DNA of 64,000 nt from Metallyticus violacea. Its lineage: Eukaryota; Arthropoda; Insecta; Mantodea; Metallyticidae. Positions 12,991 through 23,345 of this stretch are shown piece by piece (the stretch's first letter is position 1; each line of letters opens with the position of its first letter). Under the pieces are notes generated by a model. The model was not told the origin of the DNA. It worked only from the letters and a program-made list of their open reading frames with translations, and did no database searches. Location of the stretch: NCBI GenBank assembly GCA_030762175.1, contig CM060846.1:310778512-310842511 (forward strand). The letters are read 5' to 3'. A program made the translations under genes and the position numbers.

Positions 12991-12992
12991 TA

Positions 12993-13694
12993 CAGGGTGT
13001 TTAAGTCAAAATGTCGCATATATTCACAACAGATTAAGAAAGTTAAAACTAGCAAAAGTCCCCATAAAAGAAATGCCTGTTGCGATATTATCCATACTTT
13101 ATTCCGACCAAACAGGACCTGTTAATCATCCAAAATGATAGGATGTGGTCTTACTTGTGTTGTAGACTGTCTTTCCATTTTGCCTCATTGCCTTTTTTTA
13201 TTGACTGTGTTTACTTCTGCAGTGCAGCAACTGTAATGGGTAAGTCATGTCAGCCTGTTGACGCAGGCAACACACGTGGCCCATTTACAATGAAACACCA
13301 CACTATTTTCAACATATCGTGCAACAACGCCCAACTCAGAAATTTAATGGTATATGAAGTGACCTTATTCTTTTGGGTTTTTGGCTATGTCACATCCATC
13401 GACAACATGCAAACATTGAAGGAGTATGAGTGCACTTTGTGTCATTAACTCCAAGAACAGCCAGATGTGCTCGCACAAGTAAAACGAGGACTAAGGGATA
13501 TGACACAATGCGCGGTAACCACATAGAACATCTTCTGTAGTGACTGCTGAACGGACAAGAGGATATTAGGCCACAACACAATATTGCCTAAATGTAAAAA
13601 GTGTTTGTTTTCCAATAGTTTTTAATGGGAACTTTTTTCCTAGTTTTGACTATACTATATGGTGTGAAAAAATGCCACACTTTTATTTAAGAGG
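12993..13694 (+). mobile_element. Internally deleted mariner-like DNA transposon
   Basis: The left end (12993-13078) begins CAGGGTGTTTAAGTC, and its next part, including GTTAAAACTAGCAAAAGTCC, is matched in reverse complement by 13607-13694. Both ends share a GCATATATTCACA-like block followed by an AAAACTAG block, so the terminal inverted repeats are about 80 bp and diverged. The interior, on the plus strand, holds pieces of the C-terminal part of a mariner-type transposase: a WVFGYVTSIDNMQTLKEYE block resembling the DFFLWGYVK region, and a frame-shifted NHIEHLL near 13518. The first two thirds of the transposase, with two catalytic aspartates, are absent. This is a non-autonomous deletion derivative. 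Confidence 0.72.
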
Positions 13695-13699
13695 AGTTG

Positions 13700-14825
13700 G
13701 AAGGGATAAATCAGACTTTTTTGACATTTTTTCAAAAAAGTAATTGAGATAAATTTTTGATTTTCTAAATTATGTAATATAATTTTTATTTTGATATTTA
13801 ACTTAGAAGTTGTTTTCATCTGAAAATGCATCTGTATAGGTTAAAAATACTTATTTTTAATGACCCGTTTCAAAATTGTTGCTTTGGAACCAATTAAGCT
13901 AAAGCTTCTAATTTTCAACATTCGTTAGAAGAAAGTTTGCTTTTGGAATTGGCTATTATAACGTAAACAGTCTGAAAATATCATAACTAAGGCGCAGGTA
14001 TGCATTAGATTCCAGGATGGAGGTATGAATGAGTTTTTAAAAATGTTTTCTTTGATCGCAATTCAAAACCACATTTTTACATGCATGTACCTCTGGAGAG
14101 AGAGAGAGAGAGAGAAAAAAAAACTTCCTCATTACATGCCTTGAAACTTTTAGTGTTATTTTTTGGCCTAATAATGAAGCACAGCTATTAAAAAAGTAAT
14201 AACCTTGGAATTTGGACAGTTTTGTATAACCTTTTTTTTAGAAAGTCTGACAATAAAAAATGTTAATTCTTGGTACAGTGTTCAAATTCTATTAATTCTG
14301 CCTCATTATACAGATAAAATATGTCAAAATAAGCGGGTAAGATTTCCACAACTCTAATGATTTTGTCAAAATAGCAAAAACTAAACTAATTTGAAATTGG
14401 TAAGATAGTGGTTTCCGATTCCCCTTAAACGTGTTGTATATGAGGCACTTCTTCGTTCTGAAACTTCAACTGAAGTCGTGGTCGATCTTTAGGTGAAAAG
14501 CAGGGATATGGGTTATGCGTAACAGTACGAAATGAATGTAAACTGTGGCAAAGTTGTGGACTGTAATAGTCTTGCATGCAACTTAACAAAGATCATAGTC
14601 GATAAATACCTTTTAAGCTGAAGATTGAAATAAATTTAGGAGTGATTTTTGGGTCATACAATCCCATGAACTTAACTTATCAACTACACAAGCTCGTATT
14701 GTCTACCTGCCATTTCGACGAGAGAGATCGTAGTGTTGGGACTTGGTAAGTAATTCACTTATGCATTGAAATTGTGAGAAAGTCTTTGGTGTAGTGATGG
14801 TATCTGTTTGTATTTTTCCAACTCA
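13700..14825. other. Non-coding AT-rich DNA with a GA microsatellite
   Basis: No gene recognised. Several T-rich and A-rich runs are present, and a GA repeat lies at 14096-14114. Confidence 0.65.
14096..14114. repeat. (GA)n microsatellite followed by an A run
   Basis: Nine to ten GA units followed by about nine A residues. Confidence 0.9.
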
Positions 14826-14830
14826 ATAAT

Positions 14831-15700
14831 GCTCGTGGTAGTAGTATATTTATTTCAGTAGCCCCATTACAATTAAACTTCAACAGGCGCAAGGACCATT
14901 AAGTGCTTTCGTAATACATTAAATCTTCTTGATTCCATCATATTAGACATTAGATGTTCCATACTAAAATAGAAGAATACGTTTTAACAATAGAATAAAG
15001 TAATGGTAACATAAATAAATACATATACACAAATAAAGCTAAAATGCGTAGGATAATTATATACGCAGCTGGATTCATTCATTTTGTTTTCCTTCTCCTT
15101 TTACCACCTTTATTGACCTGAGCTGTATCACTTTCATCAGAAATTTACTTATTCTCTCCTCATTTTCCTCATCTGCTAACAGAACTAAACACGCCCATCT
15201 CCCTTTTTCGGTCCGTTAAAGAGCCATGGTAGATATTTTCCCTCCATTCTTCGTTCCTTTAAATTCGGGCAGTATAGATATTCCCTTCTCACAATTGGGA
15301 GCAAATTCCTAACCCTTTTTTGTTTGCGACTCTAATCATCCGTTATGACCCTAGTCTAAGATATGCAATCGCTGCTTAATGTGTTAGGCATTTTTATGTC
15401 CTGCTTAATCTCCCTTATTCAGATTTTAGTCTCTATTGTATTTTTAGCTTAATCATCTACCTGCATTGCGCAATTTCTACTGCCTAATTCTATCCCTCTT
15501 GCGGTTCTTAACCTTCCTTCATACACTCCTGTTCCCCTGACCATTACAGAAATTGGAGCCCAATCCTATCGTTTCCACGTTGTTTATTAATTTGGATGCT
15601 CTAGTCATGTTGCCTCTCAGTCTTCACTATTCAGGTACCACATTATCCTGAGTAAAGTTTGGTTGCCATGAGTAATCCTCAGCCAGTATTTCACTACTAA
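14831..15700 (-). mobile_element. LINE 3' end, C-terminal ORF2 region plus 3' UTR
   Basis: On the minus strand the fragment runs through a degraded C-terminal region with blocks IAYLRLGS, NKKGLGIC (a damaged zinc knuckle) and DEENEERISKFLMKVIQLRS. It ends at a TGA at 15075-15077. The 3' untranslated part carries ATTGTAATGGGGCTACTGAA and finishes in TAC-type trinucleotides near 14831. A second copy at 22924-23345 shares both the knuckle region and this 3' terminus. That identifies a family whose 3' tail is made of trinucleotide repeats rather than poly(A). The upstream limit near 15700 is uncertain. Confidence 0.72.
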
Positions 15701-16545
15701 TGATTTTACACGCTATGCTCTCACCGTAGACGCCGAATTCCCGCTTAATTCTGCAGTTTGCTGTGCTCCTTCCCAGCCCCAAAATCCCTTTCAAAAATGT
15801 GTTCTAATGGAATCTATTTCCACCATATATTTAAATACTGTCAGATTAAACTAGGCGTACTTTTTAATTTTACAGCGTACCTCATAGCAACTGCTTTGGA
15901 TGTGTGCATGTGCATATCCTCTTACTTAGCAATATTGCATGTTAATGTATATATTGTTCACAATTTGACGTAACTCTATAATGTGGCATAGCTTGTATTC
16001 AAGTAGGACGTTGCAAGAGTTACACATTTTCCAAGAGCACATAGCTGTGGGCGTGTACCTTGCACGGTATCATGTGTTCACTGAGGCACGCAGTGTAAAC
16101 AATAACAGATCTGACATTCATTAACAGGATCTGCAATCGGAATCAGTGTTAACTGTTTGAAAATTGCCACCGCTCTCGGTATGAGCTCGGAGACGGCTGT
16201 GAAACATGAACAGGCATGGTGCAGCACGCACTAAGAAGGCACGAGAGACGAGCTATCCTTTGTAATTTGAGTTTGTAAACACTGCTGTGTGACTCACTCG
16301 TTTGCGAATTGTATGTTTTGATTCTTTGAAAGTTGAGCTGAAGGGAGTTCATTCCCTCACGAGGAATGTCATTTATTTCTTCTTAAACAATAAACTGGTT
16401 CTCAGTGATCCGATCTTGTGTATATAAGTAAAACGGTCGTTAAATTTTCCTTATTGCGCCAAAGCGGAAAATTGAGCTCCTTTTCTTTGTTTTTACACGG
16501 ATTCCTGTCCATAATAAACGAAGAGAAAGAAGCGGCACATAGAAG
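15701..16545. other. Non-coding DNA, no recognised gene
   Basis: Frames of 71 and 67 codons occur on opposite strands with no recognisable motif. A second TATATAAG string lies near 16420-16430, upstream of the better promoter candidate at 16551. Confidence 0.6.
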
Positions 16546-16550
16546 CCGGG

Positions 16551-16590
16551 TATATAAGAGCCGCTGGGTAACTATCGCACAGTGAACGAA
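16551..16590 (+). promoter_or_regulatory. Possible TATA/initiator core promoter
   Basis: TATATAAG at 16551-16558 is followed by CGCACAGTGAACG, whose A at 16581 lies exactly 30 bases after the first T. This is the spacing of a TATA plus initiator promoter, and ACAGT resembles the arthropod TCAGT initiator. The first downstream ATG (16620) opens a frame of only about 23 codons and no clear splice donor is visible. The promoter could therefore belong to an unannotated exon, a non-coding transcript or a mobile element, or be chance. Confidence 0.35.
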
Positions 16591-16774
16591 AATTGAAATC
16601 TAGGGAGACATTAGTAGAAATGTCACTTCAGCCATTCCAAATATTTACCATTAACTTACAAAAGTGTGACAGACTGTTATCTCATAGTTAATCCTGCGTG
16701 AGCCAACTCACAGCTCCTTGAAGGTCAATGAGGTGTTTATCTTTCTCCCGACTCTTGCAGCGTTTGCAGTTTGC

Positions 16775-17060
16775 TTATAAAGTGAGGATGTTTGAGTTAC
16801 GGACCGCCTAAAGGGAAGTGAAGCAGCACCACCGTAACCGGAAATAGAAAGAGTAAGCCAAGCATCAATATTTATACTTTTACTCAAAGAATAAAACGAC
16901 ACAGTATTTTAAACTGTTAAAAACAAATACAAGGATTAATCTTCACTTTAAGAAATTTAATATTTTGTGACTTAATTTTTGCTGAAAGCATAAAATGATA
17001 CTGTATTGAAATAGATGATATAATGCCTAACCTGTGCTTTTAAGATTATTGAAAATGATG
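16775..17060. repeat. Dispersed repeat C, copy 1
   Basis: The string TTTGAGTTACGG, then GTAACCGG, then AAAGCATAAAATGATACTGTATT and ACCTGTG recur in the same order at 49595-49790. In this copy the TTACT-AAAG-ATAAAA segment appears twice (near 16878 and 16980), so it also has an internal duplication. No coding capacity or tRNA-like head is visible. The element class is unknown. Confidence 0.6.
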
Positions 17061-17483
17061 CCCCTCAACGGCAATGCAATGCCCGGATCTGTATAGAAAA
17101 TCTTGTATTTCATCTAATTTTAAGAACAAGACGGTTCGGAACACATTTCTTGTCATTAAATAGGTCCTGTTTTTCGTAACATTTTAACAAGTTAACGAAC
17201 AGATTCTCTACCTTGAACATGATTGTCAGGATGTTTTTTCTCCTCCCCAATACTTTACTACTGCAAAAATCCGCTTTAATATAGAAAATCCGTTCTTCAG
17301 TACCATAATTATGTAGTGGATAACTTATGAAGAACATCTAATACACAGTGAAATCATGGAACAACACAAGAACGCGCAACCATCGCTGACAAAGACTTCT
17401 TCAACCTAACTACAAACTGCTACTTGAAAATGCATTATACTCGTACGACTTTGACTAATGACTTCGCAGCCACGCTCTTTCGG
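17061..17483. other. Non-coding DNA
   Basis: A minus-strand frame of 75 codons (17110-17337) resembles no family I know and lies in AT-rich sequence. I leave it uncalled. Confidence 0.5.
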
Positions 17484-17541
17484 TAAGGCTGATAGAGGTT
17501 AAAGAGCGCCCGTAAAATAAATAAACAAATAAATAAATAAA
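17484..17541 (+). mobile_element. SINE family B tail fragment
   Basis: The short segment TTAAAGAGCGCCCGTAAAA followed by AAATAAATAAAT matches the 3' end of family B copies. Only about 60 bases are recognisable, as expected for a strongly 5'-truncated insertion or an old remnant. Confidence 0.65.
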
Positions 17542-20500
17542 AAACTGGCAACTCAAATATCCTCAATATATATGTATACATATGCCTAACAAGTGAACTG
17601 TATTTTCATCATTGACCTTTAATATGCGATTTTTTAATGTAGAAAATCAAATATTTTTACTATATTGGTGTTATCAGTGTGCTTTTTGGAATTATAAAGT
17701 TTTGGGCCTATGCAAAAGCCATTGCCAAGTTTTTAAATATAAATTTAAAACTCACCTGGGGTTTTAACTATGAATTAAATGACAAATTATGCGTTATTAC
17801 ATATGCCTTTAATTTAGGGAATAATTGTTTGCGGATATCTACCTAGTTTTGAAATATAACCATTTTGGTAACTGATTGACGAATTCACCCATTGTTTGTC
17901 AGGTCCCAAGGGCTGAGCTTTTAACGTTTCTGAATTCAAGATTGGAGAGTAAGCCAATCCTGTATTCCTATGCTTTAAGAACCAAAGGTCTGATTAAGCT
18001 TCTAATTTGGATAAAACGGATTTTAAAACAAATATGAAATTTGCTTTCTCAATTTAATATAAGATAAAAACAGTCTCAGAAGGTTGTTCATTTCTTTGAA
18101 TCTAAAATGACTACAACTAAAATTCATTTTAGATAAAGAGTCAATATGTCAATTGACTCCAAATAATTTAGACAGTACTGCGCACATTTTTGGCTGAATT
18201 TTCCAAAAGGCAGAATCTAGACAGGTCAAATTATTAAACTTGCTCACCTGGGGTGGGATTTAATATTTGTTACTAGAGTTTCTCTTAAATTTTCAGCCAA
18301 AATACGTCACTTGTCTTTTCAATGAAACCATTCTAACGACTCTCACAAGAGAAATCAAATTAATAAAAGCTTACGTGAAACCCCTAATCGTGCTTTAGCA
18401 GTGATGAAAGTAACGATCCTGTAATTTGTATGAATATTTAAATTTAATGAGGGTTGGATAATGTGCATATGTCAAAAACATTGTTTAATTATATTTATGT
18501 TTAACAATTTTATTAAAATTATAATCCTGTATGTTGTGAAAATAAAAAAAATATCAGTTACTTTATTTTCAACAATTTTTTGCATATTTTAGCTCGATGC
18601 TCTATTTTAGCGATTTCTTTGCTTTATATTGCTGTGACATATTAAACTGGGCCCAGGAAAAATAAATTTATTTTTATTTATTAGTTTGTTTTTCGGATAT
18701 ATAAATAAGGGAGTATAATTTCGATTATTATATTTGATTTTATTAATTAATTCTGTAATATGTATGTTTATGTGTGCCCATGTATGCAAAAACAAACAGC
18801 CATATAGTGAACTTGTAAGAAATAAAAAGATAATTCAGTACTCAATACTTACCGAATTATTACCCGACAGCCCTTATAGGTAAAACTATTAAACGAACAT
18901 TCTCATTTTTCAAAGATAGCGACGTAGATTGGCATTATACAGTAATGCAGTTTCACTTGTAGCTTATAGCAAACTTAAAGGATTTTATAAAAATGCGCGC
19001 GCACACACACATAACATACATACATACATATAGGTCAAAATGCATAGTGTCTAAGAATCTCCCTACATTTCTTCAAGTTATACTCTCATGAACTCTCCTA
19101 ACACCCATATCACATATTGGATGTATCTGGCCGGGTTTTCAGGGACCGACAAACGTAGAAATTATGTGGTTCTCTTACTTTTAATTTTCTGTAATATTTT
19201 GATGTCGAGTAAGCTACAAAACAACATTCATTCCATGCAAAATTATTGATACATGTTATTTTTGTACCCTGTGTGGGTATCTACATTTAATATGAATTCT
19301 TTTCTGATCTGCTCACTCTGCTCACTCGTTCATGTGGGTTGTTATATCAACGGTTGCTTTACCGAACACTTAGGATGTAATGTGGGATGTCTGTTCCGGT
19401 AAATTATTTTAACGATTTATATGTTTACGTTCGATTTCTATCGTATTTATTTAAAATAATATTGTAGGATGCAGAAGAGATGCGGTATTTTACAGTTAGT
19501 CATGACTAAAAGAATGTGAAAACAATAAAACTGAAAACATCGGTTAAAAATGCAGATTGTTATTAGGATATAAAAGCTGAGGTTAAATGCCAGCAAAAAT
19601 AGGGAGAATAATGAAAAAAAATGTTTTATTTTAGTAAAGTTATTTATTCATTGTTTTAGGAAAGAAATCTGAAACAGCTAGGTTTAAAGTGGGAGGCTAA
19701 AAGACCCATAAATCAATAGTTCTGGCGGGAGGATAGAGAGTAGTTGCATATATATGTATTACATTGGTTAAATAAATTCAGAGGGAGAGATCGAAAAAAG
19801 CGTGGTTCCTGAAGCATTTCCAACCACACATTGAGGGAGAATGGAATTTTGAGACTCTTTGCAGACTAAACCAAAACCACGCAGTCAAATTGTGTGGAAC
19901 TAGAGCTGAAAAAATATTTAATATTTTTATGTGTTTTTAAATTATTCTTTTGCGTTTATATCCAATATTTTATGAGTATGTTGCAACGCAGCATGTACGA
20001 TCAGTTGCCTACAAAGTGCATGGATTTGTAATATCTGATCCCAGTAAACTAAGTAAAAATTTATAAAAGAACAATGGTAATGACGAGCTTTCATATGTTA
20101 TATTATATGAATTTACCCACACCCATAAATCGTATGTAAAATATTTACATAATTAAATTCTTCCGAGAAATATTGCAATTTAGTAAATTCTTATATTATT
20201 AGTAAGTCCCTTAATTGGGTTATAAGAGTAGTGCACGCCGTACCTGATGACCTTGTGATATGGTTTGGAACTTCCATATACAAATAAAACTTTTAAACTT
20301 ACCTAGAATTACACAAACGGTTGAATATAAACATTGTTAGGAGATATAAATGCATTGAAAGCTAGTAATCTACTCATCACCTCAAAAATGTGCGTCGATT
20401 TAAATCGCTGAAATCGGACCAAGGAGGAGGAAAAGACTGACGCCACTATCTCTTATCAGGAGCAAGAAATGCACTAGATAGCGGCGCACAGCAGGAGGAG

Positions 20501-20560
20501 TAAGGAGTAAAACTGGAAAAATTATAATTACTATAACATTTATACACGTACACACACACG
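17542..20560. other. AT-rich non-coding DNA
   Basis: No gene or diagnosable mobile element was seen. A compound simple repeat (CG, CA and CATA units) lies at 18994-19032. The remaining sequence is strongly A/T biased with short frames only. Confidence 0.65.
18994..19032. repeat. Compound (GC)(CA)(CATA) microsatellite
   Basis: Alternating GCGCGC is followed by CACACACA and then four CATA units. Confidence 0.85.
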
Positions 20561-20566
20561 CACCAC

Positions 20567-20745
20567 AAGGGGCAGTCGTAATCGTTACAGCGCGGACTCA
20601 GTGCGGGATGTCTGAGGTTCGTTTTCCGCGAGTTACTCCCTTCATGACTGAGATTAATTTTTCCAGTTTTTCTTCAGTCCTTATAAATAGCAACAGTGCC
20701 CACCGTCTGTGATGGCTAAGCAATAAAACCGGGCGTTAAACACAC
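20567..20745 (+). mobile_element. SINE family A copy with internal deletion
   Basis: The head (CACAAGGGGCAGTCGTAATCG, GCGCGGACTC) and a damaged B box (GAGGTTCGTTTTCCG) are followed by TTTTTCTTCAGTCCTTATAAA. The sequence then jumps directly to CCACCGTCTGTGATG and ends CCGGGCGTTAAACAC. About 100 bases of the family body are missing between CATAAATGG and the terminal block. Confidence 0.83.
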
Positions 20746-21099
20746 TAGCCTAGGATAACCTCGAATGAATCCTATAGACCCAGTAGCCTCGAGGTCTCTG
20801 CTCGCCTCCTATTATGTAAGATTATGTAACAGTTAGCCACTCTGAAAAATATACGCTTAGCACCAAGAACGCGAAACTGTTCACATCATGTTGTAATAAT
20901 GTTAGGTTAGGTACATTTAAAACTTCCTCCCATATACGGAAGCTTCTATAAATGATGTAACAGTGTGAACGGTTTAAATTATCACACATACGGGTTGTTA
21001 GATAAAACAATGCTAATTCTAGATGTTTTGGGACATTCTAGATTTAAAATAATTTTCACTAGATATTCAGGATAGTTTTCTACCGTAGTGATTTTCTGC
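20746..21099. other. Short non-coding spacer
   Basis: This lies between two SINEs. No further element or gene was recognised. Confidence 0.6.
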
Positions 21100-21107
21100 A
21101 ACATGTA

Positions 21108-21412
21108 AATTGCTGTTGATTTGCTTTGTTTACGGACGCTCTTTAACATCTCAGGTCATCAGCGTCCGATGCAATTCAGGGCGCGAAACGGTTGACAAAT
21201 TTTACTCCGAGGCCTCTTCTTTAAGACTTGAGGTTCTTTTACATACCGCAAATCTACAACATGAGACCCACGGCTTTACTTCCCTTCCGAAGAAAGCTAT
21301 ACTTAAGATTTTCATGCCCGAAAAAAATCCATTTATCCTGGCCGGGATTGAAACCTCCGATTTTGGGTTTACGAGGCAGTATGATTACCACTACACCACC
21401 AGGACCTACGGT
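21108..21412 (-). mobile_element. SINE family B copy, near full length
   Basis: On the plus strand it runs from TTTACGGACGCTCTTTAACATC through the core (GAGGCCTCTTCTTTAAG, CCCACGGCTTTACTTCCC) and GGCCGGGATTGAAAC (B-box complement). It ends at TGATTACCACTACACCACCAGGACC, the complement of the head. AACATGTA flanks it at 21100-21107 and 21413-21420, a probable 8-bp target-site duplication. A long plus-strand frame covering it is only the reverse of the SINE and is not a gene. Confidence 0.9.
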
Positions 21413-21420
21413 AACATGTA

Positions 21421-22455
21421 TTTAACTATTCGAGGAATAAGTTAGACCAAATTTTGAAATATATATTTTATATTATTTTTTCCCAATAAACATAAGAACT
21501 CCTTTAAGTTATTTTCCACTCAATTGTTAACGTTTATAAAATGTGATAAATGCATTTCAACAATTCTATATATGGATTCACAAAGAAAATGATGATATTT
21601 GCTAATTTATTGGAAAATAAAAATAAAACAGAATGAGGAGTAGTTATAATATTTGAACAAGAAGTTATTCACATTTATAGGCACACAAGGCTTAAGATAG
21701 GTTCTGTTGAACACAATGATTTAATTAGTTTTAGCTTTTCCTGTGTAATCAATTTGTATTGTTAATTGCTGAGGACTCTGGGTATAGGTTTAAAGTATTC
21801 CTGACTTTACTTCCTTAGGGCGTCCAGGTCACCAGGTATGCAGGGCTACCTGCTAGTTACCGATTAACGATAATGTGCAGCCATTATTCATGGCGAAAGC
21901 CAAACAGAGAAGGCCCATGCACTGTATCATGAAAGTAATATAGTGTTCATTATAATGACCTATTAAAATGCCCTTACAGTAACTCATTTGGGCAGAGAAG
22001 GAAGAAGGTAAATTTCGTTTAACCTGTAAAGGTTAATTATTAACCGGCAATGCAAAAGCGTCACATAAGGACGTTCAGCACCGATGGTCGCAGGAAAGTT
22101 CTGCCAGTATAATATTACGGAAATAGGAATCACCATCAGCTATTAAGGGGTGAAACGACCGGCAATATATGTAAGTACTTGGAATACACTAAAATAAGAA
22201 CAATTGACATTGCCTTTATATACTGTGTGTCGGTAGATATAAACGAATAAAAGTAGCACAGATTTTGTATGGTTTCCAAGATGATTAATATGCCTTTATC
22301 AATCCATCTCTGTAAATGAAGATATCCTTCGAGATACATACACTAATATTGCAGCTAACAATGTAGAGCTTAAATTCAGGACTTTCTTAGAAGTGATGAA
22401 CTTATTGTTTGAACATGGTCTGATTTATGTCGGTAAGAAAGTTTATGCTGGTATC
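21421..22455. other. Non-coding DNA, no recognised gene
   Basis: Short frames only. No tandem or dispersed repeat was noticed. Confidence 0.65.
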
Positions 22456-22460
22456 TATGA

Positions 22461-22517
22461 AGACACGCTGATGACCTGAGATGTTAAAAGAGCGTCCATA
22501 AATAAATAAGTAAATCT
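22461..22517 (+). mobile_element. SINE family B tail fragment
   Basis: ACGCTGATGACCTGAGATG, then TTAAAAGAGCGTCCATAAATAAATAAG, matches the last 55 or so bases of family B. The upstream parts are absent. Confidence 0.78.
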
Positions 22518-22920
22518 ATGAAGATATTATTGGCGTTACGTAAGACTGAAGGCGTTCCTACTGTAGTTTCGTTGCTAAAAACCAAACACTGCTAGACATT
22601 TTGAAATTTTCCCAACGCTGAGCAAAAAGAGATATTATTATACAGGAGTTAGGCGTGCGATAATAATTTTCTCATACACGTCACTTATGAAGAAATGTTG
22701 TTTGTGTGAATGTGAAAGTAAGTGACCAAAGCATGGTTTTCAGATGTGAGTTGCATGGGGAAACAAATTGTTAAATGTTTAAATGTGTGTTTTAAAATGA
22801 GGGGAAATTAAATAAAAAAAAATGTTGCATTTGACCCGTATATCTGACTCATTTTATTCGAACACATTTATTACTGAGAAAAATTTGATGTCTAGTATAA
22901 TATTGATGTAATTAAAATAA
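22518..22920. other. Non-coding spacer
   Basis: Nothing recognisable between the SINE tail and the LINE 3' end. Confidence 0.6.
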
Positions 22921-22923
22921 CAA

Positions 22924-23345
22924 GTGGTGCTGGTAGCGGCGGCAGCGGCGATGGTGTAGGTATTCTTTCAGTGACACCATTGCAATAAAACAAGTGTACA
23001 ATGAACCCTACTTGCTTTTATAATACCTATGTTACAATATATTAATATTCCATTTTAAGATTTATACTTATCAATAAAGCAGCAGTCATATACGTTGTCT
23101 CATTTTCATCAGAAATTTACCTATTCTCTCCTCATCCTTAACTGCCAGGATGACTATGTCTCTTTATTCTATCTGGTAGAAACTTTTTCCTCCATTCTTC
23201 CTATCTTTACTTTCGGTCAGCATATGTATCCACGATTCCTCCTCCTCACATATGGGACAAATTTTGAACCCATTTTCAATTTATCTCCCTAGTCTGAGCG
23301 AGTTCTTGGCTAGTGAGGCGGACCCCTGTTTTGATGCTTGAAATT
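22924..23345 (-). mobile_element. LINE 3' end, second copy of the 14.8 kb family
   Basis: Minus-strand translation gives LAKNSLRLGR, a stop, and then FKICPICEEEESWIHMLTE. That is a C-x2-C-x7-H zinc-knuckle pattern in which the last cysteine is changed to serine. It continues as DRKNGGKSFY and, after breaks, as DEERIGKFLMKMRQ. The 3' untranslated part ends with ATTGCAATGGTGTCACTGAA and a run of mixed GCC/GCT/ACC-type triplets at 22924-22960. This terminus lines up with the copy at 14831-15700. Both are strongly 5'-truncated. Confidence 0.75.

Noticed and set aside
21110..21445. 111-codon plus-strand frame as a gene
   Set aside because: It is the reverse strand of a SINE B copy and stops where the SINE ends.
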